This document shows positions 20,043 to 32,782 of a stretch of DNA of 64,000 bases, in pieces. This DNA is from Aurantiacibacter sp. D1-12 (lineage in GTDB: Bacteria; Pseudomonadota; Alphaproteobacteria; Sphingomonadales; Sphingomonadaceae), in the NCBI RefSeq assembly GCF_028858515.1, contig NZ_JAPJZJ010000001.1, positions 558,001-622,000 of the forward strand, given 5' to 3'. The notes under the pieces were generated by a model. The model did no database searches. It was given only the letters and a program-made list of their open reading frames with translations, and was not told the origin of the DNA. The stretch's first letter is position 1, and each line of letters begins with the position of its first letter. Position numbers and translations under genes: made by a program.

Positions 20043-20113
20043 AATGACTAAGCCGAATCCCAACAGGATTGGTTAATATATTCATTAATTGTAAAAGGAT
20101 CTGATCGCCGTGA

Positions 20114-20566
20114 TCAGGTAGCAGTCGCCGCGCTATCATCCAGCAGGAATACAGGACGCTCGAAATCCAGTGTCGGGCCATCGATGTCGATGAATTCCAG
20201 CACACTGGTAATGCGATAGGTCACTGTGATCGTCAGCTCCTTTGCCCCCGCAACACGTTGGGTGTCAGCATCGGCAATGGTCATACCAAGACGATCAGGG
20301 TCCATCAGGTAAGGCGCACCCTGCGCGTGGTTACGCCCCCAGGTCCGCAACTGCGAATTCGAGATCGTGTTGCCCGTCTGGTACTGAACCATCGCGTAGC
20401 GGGACACATCGGCAGACAGATTGCGCATCGCGTTGTAACTTTGCAGCCCCATACCAACCTGCAGCACGCCAAGGATCATGACGATAAACGCAGGGCCAAT
20501 CAGCGCGAATTCAATCGCGGCAGCGCCAAGCGTGTCCTGGCGGAGGCGGGAGATGAAGGCGCGCAT
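20114..20566 (-). CDS. TadE-like pseudopilin family protein
   Basis: A 150-residue TadE-type protein: GAAAIEFALIGPAFIVMILGV at about 14-34 with the conserved Glu, then a short periplasmic domain. It lies 6 nt downstream of the next TadE-like gene and 71 nt upstream of the vWA gene, so it is in the same transcriptional block. Confidence 0.8.
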   Translation of the reverse strand: MRAFISRLRQDTLGAAAIEFALIGPAFIVMILGVLQVGMGLQSYNAMRNLSADVSRYAMVQYQTGNTISNSQLRTWGRNHAQGAPYLMDPDRLGMTIADADTQRVAGAKELTITVTYRITSVLEFIDIDGPTLDFERPVFLLDDSAATAT

Positions 20567-20572
20567 TGTCGG

Positions 20573-21031
20573 TTATCCGATCTGAATTGTACGGCTGACG
20601 TTGAAGTCGAAGCCCGAAGTGACGCCGAACTTGGTCCAGACAGGCGTGTAGGTATCGCTGATGTCGACCTTGATAAACTTGTACTCGGTTGCAGAACCGC
20701 AGCTATCGGCCTCGGTTGCGTAGTTCTCGGCCGTTCCGCAGCGGTAGATCTCGTTGACGGTGATTTTCTCGCTCGAAATTCCGGTCGAGGTCGCCAGAAT
20801 GTCTCGCACAGTGGCGCGCTGCTCTGCGGTTTCAGGGATCGTGGCGCGTACAACGGCCGCAGCCTCGGCGGCAGCGCTTTGCAGCTCCGTCTGGCGGGCA
20901 ACCATCGAACTGACTTCGAACCCGCCAAGCGCCAGAACCAGCAGGATAGGCGCAACGAATGCGGTCTCGATAGCCATCGAGCCGTTTTCATTGCGCTTGA
21001 TCCGCGCAAGCCGGGCGAGGGCACGCATCAT
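20573..21031 (-). CDS. TadE-like pseudopilin family protein
   Basis: A 152-residue protein from the ATG at 21031, which overlaps the upstream TadG stop (ATGA); a second ATG follows directly. NENGSMAIETAFVAPILLVL at about 15-34 is the pseudopilin helix with Glu. Two Cys at about residues 98 and 111 could form a disulphide. A frame extension to 21157 is His/Arg-rich and overlaps the TadG gene, so it was discarded. Confidence 0.8.
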   Translation of the reverse strand: MMRALARLARIKRNENGSMAIETAFVAPILLVLALGGFEVSSMVARQTELQSAAAEAAAVVRATIPETAEQRATVRDILATSTGISSEKITVNEIYRCGTAENYATEADSCGSATEYKFIKVDISDTYTPVWTKFGVTSGFDFNVSRTIQIG

Positions 21032-22617
21032 GCGACGAGCCTCACCTTCGCAGCAGTCGATACAATCGTGGTATCTTCGGAAGAACCACCGGGGCAGAAG
21101 GTCGACATATTCGTCGTACCGGTGATGGTGATGGTTGCCGAAGCAATCATCAGACACTGGCTGGTCACGCCGATCGTGCCGGCGAAGTCCACACCACTGG
21201 TCGGGAAATACAGCGCACCGTTGAGCACGGTGTTGGCATTGCCGTTGAACTTGGTCTTGTTGCTGCCTTGCGAGCTGCGATCTTCAAACACCAACATGCC
21301 GGCAAGCTCGTTGGCGTCTTCCTGAGAAACGCCCACAGCCATCAGGTCCGACGCCTGCATGGCGGTCAGGTTCACGTCCGAGCCACCGGTGACGTCGATA
21401 TAGGCACCATCATACAGCACGAACATGACGGCAGAGCCGGTCACTTCGTACTGCCCGGGGATCTTCAGACCGCCGCCAACAATGTTGTAGACGCCAGGAG
21501 CGAATGCGGTGTCACACGAAATCTGTAAATCGGAGTAGGTGCCCGGACGGACGCTTCCGGCCTGCGCGCCCGGGGTGACGATTACGTTATCGTAAGTCGT
21601 ATAGACCGTGGTTGTAACGCGCTCCCACTTCTTGTTCTGGCCGCTACCGCCAAGTTCGCGCCACTGTACCGAGCGGGATTCGACAGTTCCTTCGACTGTT
21701 CCGTTCGGCACGAGTTTCGCCGCCTCGTAGGAAGGCTCGGTGCGGGTATCTTCCTTGCCCGCAGTATTCGCCCATCCTGTCGCGTTACGCGTGTTGGAAC
21801 CCTGATAATAATCGTACTCCACCGCAGTCACAGTGGTGACGTCAGCAGTGGTCGAATCGGGCTCGGCCGAACAGCTGTAGGTCCGTTCAACCTGCGTTTC
21901 ATCAGGGTTCGGCGGCTCCAGTTCACCAAACGGGTCGTAGAGACCTTCCATGTTCTCGAGGATCACGTCGTCGGTATTGTCTTTGAGCCACTGGTCGACG
22001 CCTCCTGCTGCGAGAATCCACCCGGCATCCACCGTTGGGTTACCGTTCACGGAAATAGCTTCCTCTGCGGTAGACAGCGCGGCCAGTCCACAACTCGCAG
22101 TGAGGACCGAGTTACCGCCGATGGTCAGCGCACCGGTTTCATCTTCGTCCAGTGCAACCAGGCAGCTGGTGAAGGTCGCGCCTTCTTCAAAGCTGGCCTG
22201 CGCATAGGCGTAAATCGTAGTGCTGCCACCCATCAGGAAGTTGGTGAAGGGTAGGGTCTTTGTTGCGGTTGCCGACACGGCGACCGAATTCAGATTGCCG
22301 CCGGCATAGTCTGCCAGGCTGATGTTCGGCGCATTGTTAAAGTCATCGGTTGCCGAAAGGTTGGCGTTGAATTCCTGCAAAGCGCGGCGCTGGTATGTGT
22401 TCTCCGTCTCTTCGTCTGCGCGTGCCCAGGCACCGGCAATCGCCGACTGGTCCACTGCAAACTGCAGCTCACGTTTCCACATGTACCACTGGGTCATGTC
22501 GACACCGAGACCGGCACCCCCGATAAGGACGGGCATACCGAGTGCGACGAGAAGAGTGGCGTTGCCGCTGTTGCAGCCCGCCATCTTGGCAATATGTCGA
22601 CGGATACGAGTGATCAT
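21028..22617 (-). CDS. TadG-like Tad/Flp pilus-associated protein (first gene of cluster)
   Basis: About 529 residues from the ATG at 22617. The N-terminal helix (NATLLVALGMPVLIGGAGLG) and the following DMTQWYMWKRELQFAVDQSAIAG are TadG/DUF2134 features. The rest is a large Thr/Ser/Gly-rich exported domain with several Cys. It is the promoter-proximal gene of a six-gene minus-strand block that ends at 16817. Core Tad genes (ATPase, secretin, TadB/C, Flp pilin) are not in the window. Confidence 0.78.
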   Translation of the reverse strand: MITRIRRHIAKMAGCNSGNATLLVALGMPVLIGGAGLGVDMTQWYMWKRELQFAVDQSAIAGAWARADEETENTYQRRALQEFNANLSATDDFNNAPNISLADYAGGNLNSVAVSATATKTLPFTNFLMGGSTTIYAYAQASFEEGATFTSCLVALDEDETGALTIGGNSVLTASCGLAALSTAEEAISVNGNPTVDAGWILAAGGVDQWLKDNTDDVILENMEGLYDPFGELEPPNPDETQVERTYSCSAEPDSTTADVTTVTAVEYDYYQGSNTRNATGWANTAGKEDTRTEPSYEAAKLVPNGTVEGTVESRSVQWRELGGSGQNKKWERVTTTVYTTYDNVIVTPGAQAGSVRPGTYSDLQISCDTAFAPGVYNIVGGGLKIPGQYEVTGSAVMFVLYDGAYIDVTGGSDVNLTAMQASDLMAVGVSQEDANELAGMLVFEDRSSQGSNKTKFNGNANTVLNGALYFPTSGVDFAGTIGVTSQCLMIASATITITGTTNMSTFCPGGSSEDTTIVSTAAKVRLVA

Positions 22618-22935
22618 AGTTGGGCCTGCTTTTTGCAAAAATTGTTATGGCTTTGTGCCGAACTAGCGAATGTTTGGTTTCCGGTGTGTAAAGCGTCAGG
22701 GTTAACAATCCGTCCACCATCACAACCGAGCCGTTGCGCGGAGTGTGAAGAGAAGAAGGTTTGCCGCCCGCACTGAACATGGCGCATCGCGCCCTTACGC
22801 AGTCGGGGTTCTTGATCAGAATCGGGCGACAAACACTTCTCCATGCGTGTGGCCTCTACCAATGCCCCATCAACACAATCGCAAGGAAAGGGGTAAATTT
22901 GCTCCTACCTGCACGCGTCATGTGCACAGGATCGC
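22618..22935. other. Intergenic region upstream of the Tad-like cluster
   Basis: This 318-nt divergent region must hold the promoter of the Tad-like cluster (minus) and of the squalene synthase-like gene (plus). No consensus promoter, operator or structured RNA could be recognised; the small frames in it have no credible protein features. Confidence 0.5.
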
Positions 22936-23628
22936 TTGACGCAAGTGAACGATCACGGCACCCGCGCGGCGATGACCGAAGCGCTTCTCGATACCTTGCC
23001 CCTCTCGCATCGCCTTGCGCTCAGCTATGCGCCGGCGAGGGCACGCGATACTGTGCTTGGCTTGATGGCACTCGATATGCGGTTGGCTGGCATCTTAGCC
23101 GGTGATGGCGAGCCGATGATCGCGCAGATCAAGCTCGCCTGGTGGAGAGACCGGCTTTCCGAAGATACGAGCGACTGGCCCACCGGCGAACCCTTGCTCG
23201 CTTTGTTGAGCACCTTCCCGGGGGATCTGAAAAGGCTCATCCCGCTGGTCGATGGCTACGAAACGCTGCTGGGCGAAGCATTCGATCGCCCCGCTCTCGC
23301 GACCTATCTGCGCGGTAAATCGCAGGCGTGGGCTGCGGTGGCCGATGGTGTTGGCGACGACAGTACGCTTGCCCCCGTTGAACAGGCGGCAAAGGAAGTT
23401 GCGCTCCATGATCTCGCCAACCGCTTGAGCGAGGAGAGCGAGCTGGCACTGGTCAAACAGTCACTGCAGAAGCAACTGTGGAGACGTGCAGCTTTATCGC
23501 GCTCTATGCGCTCGCTCGCGGTGCTCCATGCGCTCTGCAAACGGGCCCGGAACAAAGATCAGGCAGAGCTGCTTGATGGTCCGGGCGCGATGATCGCGGC
23601 AATGAGGGTTGGCATTACAGGACGTTAG
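22936..23628 (+). CDS. Squalene/phytoene synthase-family protein, probably non-catalytic
   Basis: A 230-residue protein with the helical outline of the squalene/phytoene synthase family (LALSYAPARARDTVLGLMALDMRLAGI, then QIKLAWWRDRL). The Asp-rich DxxxD motifs that bind Mg-diphosphate in true synthases are not present, so it looks like the pseudo-enzyme branch related to the mitochondrial complex I assembly factor NDUFAF6, common in alphaproteobacteria. A TTG start at 22936 has AGGA 6 nt upstream; GTG at 22945 or ATG at 22972 are alternatives. Confidence 0.7.
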   Translation: MTQVNDHGTRAAMTEALLDTLPLSHRLALSYAPARARDTVLGLMALDMRLAGILAGDGEPMIAQIKLAWWRDRLSEDTSDWPTGEPLLALLSTFPGDLKRLIPLVDGYETLLGEAFDRPALATYLRGKSQAWAAVADGVGDDSTLAPVEQAAKEVALHDLANRLSEESELALVKQSLQKQLWRRAALSRSMRSLAVLHALCKRARNKDQAELLDGPGAMIAAMRVGITGR

Positions 23629-23656
23629 CGTAGAGTGCGAGACTTGGAGGCAAGCC

Positions 23657-24124
23657 ATGAACCGTATTCTGCTTGGCGCATTTGGCGCTCTGGTGCTCGC
23701 AACGCTCGGTCTGTTCTGGATGCAGGGGAGGGCGCAGGTCGAACAAGCAGCTCCGCCACCCGATCCCGAAGTCGTCGAGGTGGAAGACCCGGATGCTCTT
23801 CCGACTGCCGATGTTGCTGACATGGAGGGCCCGGCTCCGCCTGAAGCGAGCGAGCTAACGCGCGAGCAGCGCCGCTTCTTCCGCTATGATCGCAATCGTG
23901 ACCTCAAGATCACGCGAAACGAGATGCTTTCGACCCGCACTGACGCGTTCCGCAGACTAGATGTCGATGGTAACAATCTGCTGACATTCGAGGAATGGGC
24001 GGTCACAACCTCGAACCGCTTCGAAGAGATGGACGGCAATGACGATAACGAGCTGACCCAGGCTGAATTCGCAACCAGCGCACCCGCACCGCGCCGCAGT
24101 TCAAGACCGCGGTGCAATTGTTAG
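23657..24124 (+). CDS. Membrane-anchored EF-hand domain protein
   Basis: A 155-residue protein from an ATG with GGAGG 6 nt upstream. Residues 4-22 form a signal anchor, then a Pro/Glu/Asp-rich linker (about 30-65). Three calcium-loop motifs follow: [24 protein letters not shown] and [12 protein letters not shown], each with the EF-hand Asp/Asn spacing and final Glu. The C-terminus ends in a short Arg/Cys tail. Its stop shares a TTAG with the convergent trmFO gene. A calcium-binding role is expected from the motifs; the partner is unknown. Confidence 0.85.
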   Translation: MNRILLGAFGALVLATLGLFWMQGRAQVEQAAPPPDPEVVEVEDPDALPTADVADMEGPAPPEASELTREQRRFFRYDRNRDLKITRNEMLSTRTDAFRRLDVDGNNLLTFEEWAVTTSNRFEEMDGNDDNELTQAEFATSAPAPRRSSRPRCNC

Positions 24125-25488
24125 GCGGGGACCGTTTCGAGGCCTGACAGCCAGACGCCAAAGTCTTCTTTGGCGCGGGTAGTATAGGCTTCCTTACGCT
24201 GTTTCTTCGGCACGCGTTCAAGGGTCGGGAAAAGCCCGAAATTGACGTTCATCGGTTGAAAGGAGCTCGCCTCCGCATCACCCGTGATGTGGCCAAGCAA
24301 GGAACCCATTGCGGTGGTGGCCGGAGGCGGCGTGAAATTCTCGCCGCGTAGCTCGCTTGCTGCCATCAGGCCCGCCATCAGGCCCACGGCCGAGCTTTCG
24401 ACATAGCCCTCACACCCGCTGATCTGTCCGGCAAAACGGATGTGCGGCGCGCTCTTCAGCCGTAATTGCCGATCCAGCAACGTGGGTGAATTGATAAAAG
24501 TATTGCGGTGCATTCCGCCAAGACGTGCGAACTCGGCATTCTCCAGCCCCGGAATGGTACGGAACAGATCCACCTGCGCGCCGTATTTCATCTTGGTTTG
24601 GAAGCCGACCATGTTCCATAGCGTGCCCAGCTTGTTGTCCTGCCGTAGCTGCACCACGGCATAAGGCCACTTGCCCTGCGGGTGCTCCTCGCTCGTGTCA
24701 TACGGATTATCGAGCCCGACACCCTTCATCGGTCCGTAGCGCAGGGTTTCCACACCGCGTTCCGCCATCACCTCGATCGGCATGCAGCCATCGAAATATG
24801 GCGTGTCTTTCTCCCATTCCTTGAACTCCCCCTTTTCGGCATCCATCAGCCCCTGGTGGAAGGCAAGGTACTGCTCCTTTGTCATCGGGCAGTTGATGTA
24901 GTCGCCGTCTTCGTTGGAGGCATCGGTGCGCTTGTTCCAGCGCGACTGGACCCACGCCTTGCTCATATCGATGGAATCGCGGTGCACGATGGGTGCAATG
25001 GCATCGAAGAAGGCGAGGCGATCTTCACCCGTGGCTTTGACGATACTTTGTGCAAGCGATGCTGCTGTCAGCGGTCCGGTGGCCACGATAGTGAGACCTT
25101 CGGCGGGAAGCTCTTCCACCAGTTCGCGGACAATCTCGATGTTCGGATGGTCTTCCAAGGCCTTTTCGACTTCTGCGCTGAACACGTCGCGGTCCACCGC
25201 CATCGCACTGCCTGCGGGCACACGAGCCTTCTCGCCGGCGGCCATGACAAGACTGTCAAGCCGTCGCATTTCGTGGTGCAACAAGCCAACCGCGTTCTTG
25301 GTGTCATCGTCCGAGCGGAAGGAGTTGGAACAGACCAGCTCTGCAAGGCCATCCGTCTGGTGCGCATCGGTTGACCCGCCGCCACCGCGCATTTCGGACA
25401 GGCGAACCTTCACACCACGCTGCGCGAGTTGCCACGCCGCCTCGCTGCCTGCGAGGCCGCCGCCGATGATGTGAACCTGATGTGTCAT
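24121..25488 (-). CDS. trmFO: Methylenetetrahydrofolate-tRNA-(uracil-5-)-methyltransferase TrmFO
   Basis: TrmFO makes the T at position 54 of tRNA using methylene-THF and FADH2 (instead of SAM-dependent TrmA). The 455-residue protein starts at the ATG at 25488 ([20 protein letters not shown]), whose [10 protein letters not shown] is the FAD fold. Typical blocks follow: [29 protein letters not shown]-like [13 protein letters not shown] and [11 protein letters not shown]. Full length. The longer frame to 25539 adds no similarity. Confidence 0.95.
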   Translation of the reverse strand: MTHQVHIIGGGLAGSEAAWQLAQRGVKVRLSEMRGGGGSTDAHQTDGLAELVCSNSFRSDDDTKNAVGLLHHEMRRLDSLVMAAGEKARVPAGSAMAVDRDVFSAEVEKALEDHPNIEIVRELVEELPAEGLTIVATGPLTAASLAQSIVKATGEDRLAFFDAIAPIVHRDSIDMSKAWVQSRWNKRTDASNEDGDYINCPMTKEQYLAFHQGLMDAEKGEFKEWEKDTPYFDGCMPIEVMAERGVETLRYGPMKGVGLDNPYDTSEEHPQGKWPYAVVQLRQDNKLGTLWNMVGFQTKMKYGAQVDLFRTIPGLENAEFARLGGMHRNTFINSPTLLDRQLRLKSAPHIRFAGQISGCEGYVESSAVGLMAGLMAASELRGENFTPPPATTAMGSLLGHITGDAEASSFQPMNVNFGLFPTLERVPKKQRKEAYTTRAKEDFGVWLSGLETVPA

Positions 25489-25566
25489 GCCTGATTTTCC
25501 ATTTGCCGCGCAGATAAGTGCGTTTGCCCGCTGGTGCAATCACCGGCTCATCGCTAGGCAGCAGAA

Positions 25567-26322
25567 ATGCCCCACCGCGCGCTTGCAGAAAAACGACCTT
25601 ATCTGGTGCTGAGCCTCATTGCGGCTTTTGCCTATTACTATCTGCAGGTGAGTGATCTGCCTGGACTATTTCTGGTGCCGATCAAGGGAAGCGCAGTCGC
25701 GTTTCTCGCCATCTATGCCTGGATGCGACACAGCAGCAGGGATGCGCATATGCTGGCGCTCGCGCTGGTGTTTGCCTCGCTCGGTGACATGCTGATCGCG
25801 TCTGCGAGCGGCCTTGTCGATGTCATCCTGCCGGGGCTGGCACCCTATCTCCCGCTCAATTTCGATCTGATCGCCGGAGCCGTAGCTTTTGTCGGCTTCC
25901 ACATAATTGCGTTGCTGGTTTTCCTGCGCAACAAACGAGAGGCACTGGAAGGGCGGGACAGCCTGATGTTCCTCATCCTGCTGCTTGGTACGCCGCTGGT
26001 CGCCTATTTCCTTCCATACGAAGAAAGCATGCGGCCGCTGGTCGCGCTTTACGCGCTGCCGCTTGGCATGATGGCCGCAGGGGCATGGGCGAGCGATTTC
26101 CCCCGGTTGAAAGTGGCCGCCGGCGCAATCCTGTTCGTGATCTCCGACTGGCTCATCTTCAGCGAGCTTGGTCCGTTCTCGGGAACCCGTATCCCTGAAC
26201 TGCTGGTCTGGCCGATCTACTACCTCGGCATGTTCCTCATCACCGTTGGTGTCATAACCACTTTGCGCAAACGCGATCCCGAACTGAGCGTGGTGCAGGG
26301 CGGATTGGAGAACACACAATGA
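25567..26322 (+). CDS. YhhN/TMEM86 family membrane protein
   Basis: A 251-residue multipass membrane protein with about eight hydrophobic segments. VPIKGSAVAFLAIYAW and LALVFASLGDMLIA are conserved YhhN blocks (the charged GD in the helix). The family includes lysoplasmalogenase TMEM86B; the bacterial function is not settled. Its stop overlaps the start of an esterase gene (ATGA). Confidence 0.85.
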   Translation: MPHRALAEKRPYLVLSLIAAFAYYYLQVSDLPGLFLVPIKGSAVAFLAIYAWMRHSSRDAHMLALALVFASLGDMLIASASGLVDVILPGLAPYLPLNFDLIAGAVAFVGFHIIALLVFLRNKREALEGRDSLMFLILLLGTPLVAYFLPYEESMRPLVALYALPLGMMAAGAWASDFPRLKVAAGAILFVISDWLIFSELGPFSGTRIPELLVWPIYYLGMFLITVGVITTLRKRDPELSVVQGGLENTQ

Positions 26323-27371
26323 TTTTGCTGCGTACAATCATCCTTTGCGCACTGGCGCTTTCCCTTCCGGCGACTGCGCATGCACAGATGGGCGAGGGCG
26401 CTCCACATGTCACGGCCACCAGCTACACCGTGCAATCGGAAGTTCTGGGTGGCGAACGCATCGTTACCGTACGCTTGCCGGCGGGTTATGAAGAGCAGCC
26501 CGATATGCGTTTTCCCGTAATCTATCTGCTCGATGGCGGGCCCGAGCAGGATTTCGATCATATTGCCGGGATCGTGCAAAGCCGCGACATGAACTGGAGT
26601 TTCGAACGCTTCATTCTCGTCGGTGTCCAAAGTACCAATCGGCGTCATTTCTTCGCTCCGCCAGCGGCCGATCCGCAGCCCTATGTCGAGGCGCTAGGAG
26701 CAGAGCCGGGCGGATCACCGACCTATCGCCGCTTCTTGCGTGAAGAACTGATGCCGATGGTCAATGCGCAGTTCCGTACCGATGGCCATGATGCGGTCAT
26801 CGGGGAATCGCTTGCCGCGCTGTTCATCGTCGAAACGCTGCTGGAAGACCCGACGTTGTTCGATGACTACATGGCGATTTCGCCAAGCATGTGGTGGGAG
26901 CAGATGAAGTATGGCCGGGAGGCCGCGCGCATGCTCGCCGCGCACCCTAACGATGGTATGCAGAGGCGGTTGTACCTGACGGTAGCCAACGAGGGCGTAT
27001 GGCACCGCGAAGGGACAGAGCGACTGGTCGATGCGCTACGCGCAGGCGCTCCGGCGAACCTCTTGTGGACATTCGTTCCGGTCGAAGACAGCGAAACACA
27101 CGGCAGCATCTTTCACCCCATGGCACTCGATGCCTTTCGCACGCTTTATGGCACCGCAGAGCGCGAGTTTCCCGCACGGCCCCTGATCGGCGGAACATTC
27201 GATCGGGAGCTTACCGCCGAAGAGGAGGTACTTGTGGAGCAGGAATGTACGCGCGAAGAGAGTCTGCGCACCACGCCCGGCGCCGTAGAGCAAGGTCGCG
27301 AAAGGCTGCAGTTCAAATGCGTGTTGCTGGACCTCGGCCCGACGCCGCGTGAAGGCAACCTAGGCGACTAG
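26319..27371 (+). CDS. Secreted alpha/beta-hydrolase of the esterase D (Fes/IroE-like) family
   Basis: A 350-residue protein with a Sec signal peptide (hydrophobic 4-18, cleavage after ATAHA at about residue 22). The esterase D fold is shown by FPVIYLLDGGPEQDFDH, the nucleophile elbow VIGESLAALF and a His in DSETHGSIFHPMAL. Related enzymes include siderophore esterases, feruloyl esterases and S-formylglutathione hydrolase; the substrate cannot be inferred. Cotranscribed with the YhhN gene by the overlap. Confidence 0.85.
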   Translation: MILLRTIILCALALSLPATAHAQMGEGAPHVTATSYTVQSEVLGGERIVTVRLPAGYEEQPDMRFPVIYLLDGGPEQDFDHIAGIVQSRDMNWSFERFILVGVQSTNRRHFFAPPAADPQPYVEALGAEPGGSPTYRRFLREELMPMVNAQFRTDGHDAVIGESLAALFIVETLLEDPTLFDDYMAISPSMWWEQMKYGREAARMLAAHPNDGMQRRLYLTVANEGVWHREGTERLVDALRAGAPANLLWTFVPVEDSETHGSIFHPMALDAFRTLYGTAEREFPARPLIGGTFDRELTAEEEVLVEQECTREESLRTTPGAVEQGRERLQFKCVLLDLGPTPREGNLGD

Positions 27372-27403
27372 AAAGAGGAGGCCAGTGCCTAATCGGCGTC
27401 TGG

Positions 27404-30229
<2,826 letters not shown>

Positions 30230-30519
30230 GAAGAATGTATGTCCATCGCTGTTTCAGATATGCCAGAAATTTAGGGGAAGGGGGCCCGAAAGGCCAATTC
30301 CTGCCCCCTGCAAATGGGGGAGAAACGGCGGTTTTCCACACCTCACAGCGTTTTTTCGACCAGCGGCGGGTTACGGCGTTTTACATTTGCGTTCAATCGT
30401 CATTCAGCGCCATTTTTGTAGGACATATTTGCAATCTCGGGCGTTGTATGAATAACCGCCCTACGAACGACGCGGCGGCAAAAGGCTGCCACAAAGAAGT
30501 TTTTCAGGAGAAGACATTG

Positions 30520-31788
30520 ATGTTTCGCGCTTTGAATTCCGCTCGCCGGAAATCCTCGCATTTTGCACTCGCTATCGCACTCGCTAGCGGAGGCGTTGTG
30601 GCCACCGCTGCTGTGCCGGCGACTGCCGCTGCTCAGGAAGAAGTCGAAGCCTCCAGCGGCTTCACAACCGTCGTCAACCAGGTAATTCCCCTGATCCAGG
30701 GCGAAAGCCAGGATTTCCCGGCCGCGCAGGCCATGATCCCGCAGCTGACGGCGGCAATCGAAAATAACCGCGACCGCGAGCTAGCGGGCCGCGTTATCCT
30801 TGCCATCGGCAATGGCGTCAATGATCGCCAGTTGCAACGTCGCGGTATCGCGATGCGCCTTGAAAGCGGCCTGGCAGAAGCCGACCAGATCGGCGTTCTC
30901 AACTGGTACGCAGGCAATTTCGCGCTTGAAGTCGATGACTACGCTGCATCGCGCCATTACCTCACGGCGGCGCTTCAGGCCGGGTATGTCCCCGAGCAGA
31001 CCGACTTGGTCAACCTGATCGCTCGCACCTATACGGAAGAAGGCAATGATCGCGGTTCGTACGATTTTCTGACCGGCGCGATTGCAGAGGCTGATGCGGC
31101 TGGCAATCCGGTGCCCGAGGCATGGCTGCGCAATACGCTGCAGTTTGTCTACGAAGAAGACATGCTGCCGGAAACGACCGCCAACATTCTCCGCCTCATT
31201 CGTGATTATCCGGGTGAACGCTCCTGGAGTGACGGCCTCCGGATCATGGGCCAGATGCTCGATGCATCGGATGATGCACGTGTCGATCTTTACCGCCTGA
31301 TGGCGCTCAAGGGTGCTCTCGTCGATCGTCCTTACATGACCGACTACATCGAGACGATCGATCCGCGCCTCATGGCAAACGAAGTGCTGGATGTCCTGCG
31401 CATCGGTTTGGAACAGGAAGTATTCTCCACAAGTGGTGATACGTACTTCGATGAGGTGAACGGTATCGCAAATACGCGCGCATCGGCTGATCGCCGCGGT
31501 ATTGGCCAGATTATCTCCGAAGGCCGCAACGGTGACGGTCTTGACGCGAAGAACGCGGGTGACGTGCTTTATTCGCTCGACGATTACGCTCAGGCTGTGG
31601 AGTTCTACACGCTTGCCCGTGATCGCGGCTTCGACGCCGATACGGTCAACACACTGATCGGTATCAACGAAACTATGCTCGGCAACTATGACGCTGCGCT
31701 AGCCAGCTTCGCTGCAGTCGGCGGCGAGCGTGCCCCGATCGCGGCTCTCTGGACTGCACATGTCGAGGAACTGCTGGTAGGCTCGTAA
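30520..31788 (+). CDS. Secreted helical-repeat (TPR-like) hypothetical protein
   Basis: A 422-residue exported protein with no recognised family. AGGAG lies before the ATG at 30520; an in-frame ATG at 30448 would put about 24 polar residues before the signal. The N-terminal signal (SHFALAIALASGGVVATAAV to AAAQ, cleavage about residue 40) is followed by helical repeats such as NWYAGNFALEVDDYAASRHYLTAA and DVLYSLDDYAQAVEFYTLA, which are TPR-like. It is divergent from gyrA across 290 nt in which no further gene or clear promoter was found. A strong terminator follows. Confidence 0.75.
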   Translation: MFRALNSARRKSSHFALAIALASGGVVATAAVPATAAAQEEVEASSGFTTVVNQVIPLIQGESQDFPAAQAMIPQLTAAIENNRDRELAGRVILAIGNGVNDRQLQRRGIAMRLESGLAEADQIGVLNWYAGNFALEVDDYAASRHYLTAALQAGYVPEQTDLVNLIARTYTEEGNDRGSYDFLTGAIAEADAAGNPVPEAWLRNTLQFVYEEDMLPETTANILRLIRDYPGERSWSDGLRIMGQMLDASDDARVDLYRLMALKGALVDRPYMTDYIETIDPRLMANEVLDVLRIGLEQEVFSTSGDTYFDEVNGIANTRASADRRGIGQIISEGRNGDGLDAKNAGDVLYSLDDYAQAVEFYTLARDRGFDADTVNTLIGINETMLGNYDAALASFAAVGGERAPIAALWTAHVEELLVGS

Positions 31789-31813
31789 GGCCCGACACAT
31801 TGCCCAGAAAACA

Positions 31814-31851
31814 GGGGCGGGAAGCGGATTGCCGTTTCCCGCCCCTTTCTT
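31814..31851 (+). terminator. Strong rho-independent terminator
   Basis: GGGGCGGGAA (31814-31823) pairs with TTCCCGCCCC (31836-31845), extended inside by CGG/CCG, and is followed by TTTCTTG. It is 25 nt after the TPR-like gene. Confidence 0.85.
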
Positions 31852-31879
31852 GTGCACCGGGTGGTAATGTGTCGCTGCT

Positions 31880-32782
31880 ATGGGCCATTGCATGCTGAAA
31901 GCACTTGCAGCCTTTCTGATCGTTCTGGCCACGTCGCCCGTGTCTGCCAGCGCCCAAGGCGTGCCGGTGGATGAGATAACTCCGCGCGGTGGCACAATTG
32001 CGCTGCCAGATGCGCAGGCGCAGCTGGAATTGGGCGGACGCTACGACTTTTACGGTCCGGCTGATGCGCGCACGATTATCGTCGATATCTGGGAAAACCA
32101 GCCAGAACAGGCAGAGGGCGTGCTCGGCGTGATCTTGCCCGCCGGTACTTCACCGAGAGACGAGGGCTGGGGCGGTATCGTCACTTATCAGGCGACCGGA
32201 TGGGTCTCCAACGAAGATGCCCGTAGCGCAGACTATGATGCCTTGTTGCGCGAAATGCAGGATCAGGCCCGCGCGGACAATCTGGATCGCCGGGCGCAAG
32301 GACTTCCCGAAGTGGACGTAGTAGGCTGGGCGCAGGCTCCGCAATACGATTCAGTCAGTCATGCGCTGATCTGGGCAAGGGAGCTGGATTTCTCTGACAG
32401 CGAGAGCAATGCGCTCAGCTATGATCTGCGATTGCTAGGCCGCGAAGGTGTGCTGAGCATCAACTTCGTCGCCGATATCGACAAGCTGCCCGCTATTCGC
32501 TCCTCTGCGCGCGAGCTTTCCGAGCTTGCGAGCTTTGATCCGGGCGCACGCTACGAAGATTACGAAGAGGCGAGCGACGATGCGGCCGGTTATGGCCTCG
32601 CCGGGCTGATAGCGAGCGGTGCAGGTCTTGCCGTTGCAAAGCAGCTGGGCGCATTCGCCTTGCTGCTGAAATTCGCCAAACCACTGCTGGTTGGGCTCGG
32701 CATTGCGCTTGCACTCTTCTTCACGCCGATCAGGCGGTTCTGGAAACGACGCAAGGCGAGGGCAAAGCCGACTAAACGTTGA
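31880..32782 (+). CDS. DUF2167 family membrane protein
   Basis: A 300-residue protein of unknown function. A signal peptide (about 1-26, ending VSASAQ) is followed by a periplasmic domain with the family blocks [34 protein letters not shown] and [20 protein letters not shown], and by one or two membrane spans near the C-terminus (about 253-290) with a basic tail. ATG codons at 31880 and 31892 both retain the signal. Its last 11 nt overlap the convergent ychF gene. Confidence 0.82.
   Translation: MGHCMLKALAAFLIVLATSPVSASAQGVPVDEITPRGGTIALPDAQAQLELGGRYDFYGPADARTIIVDIWENQPEQAEGVLGVILPAGTSPRDEGWGGIVTYQATGWVSNEDARSADYDALLREMQDQARADNLDRRAQGLPEVDVVGWAQAPQYDSVSHALIWARELDFSDSESNALSYDLRLLGREGVLSINFVADIDKLPAIRSSARELSELASFDPGARYEDYEEASDDAAGYGLAGLIASGAGLAVAKQLGAFALLLKFAKPLLVGLGIALALFFTPIRRFWKRRKARAKPTKR

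Noticed and set aside
20073-20088. TTAA-N8-TTAA upstream of the vWA gene as a CtrA site
   Set aside because: CtrA requires a 7-nt spacer; the site is inside an operon-like block.
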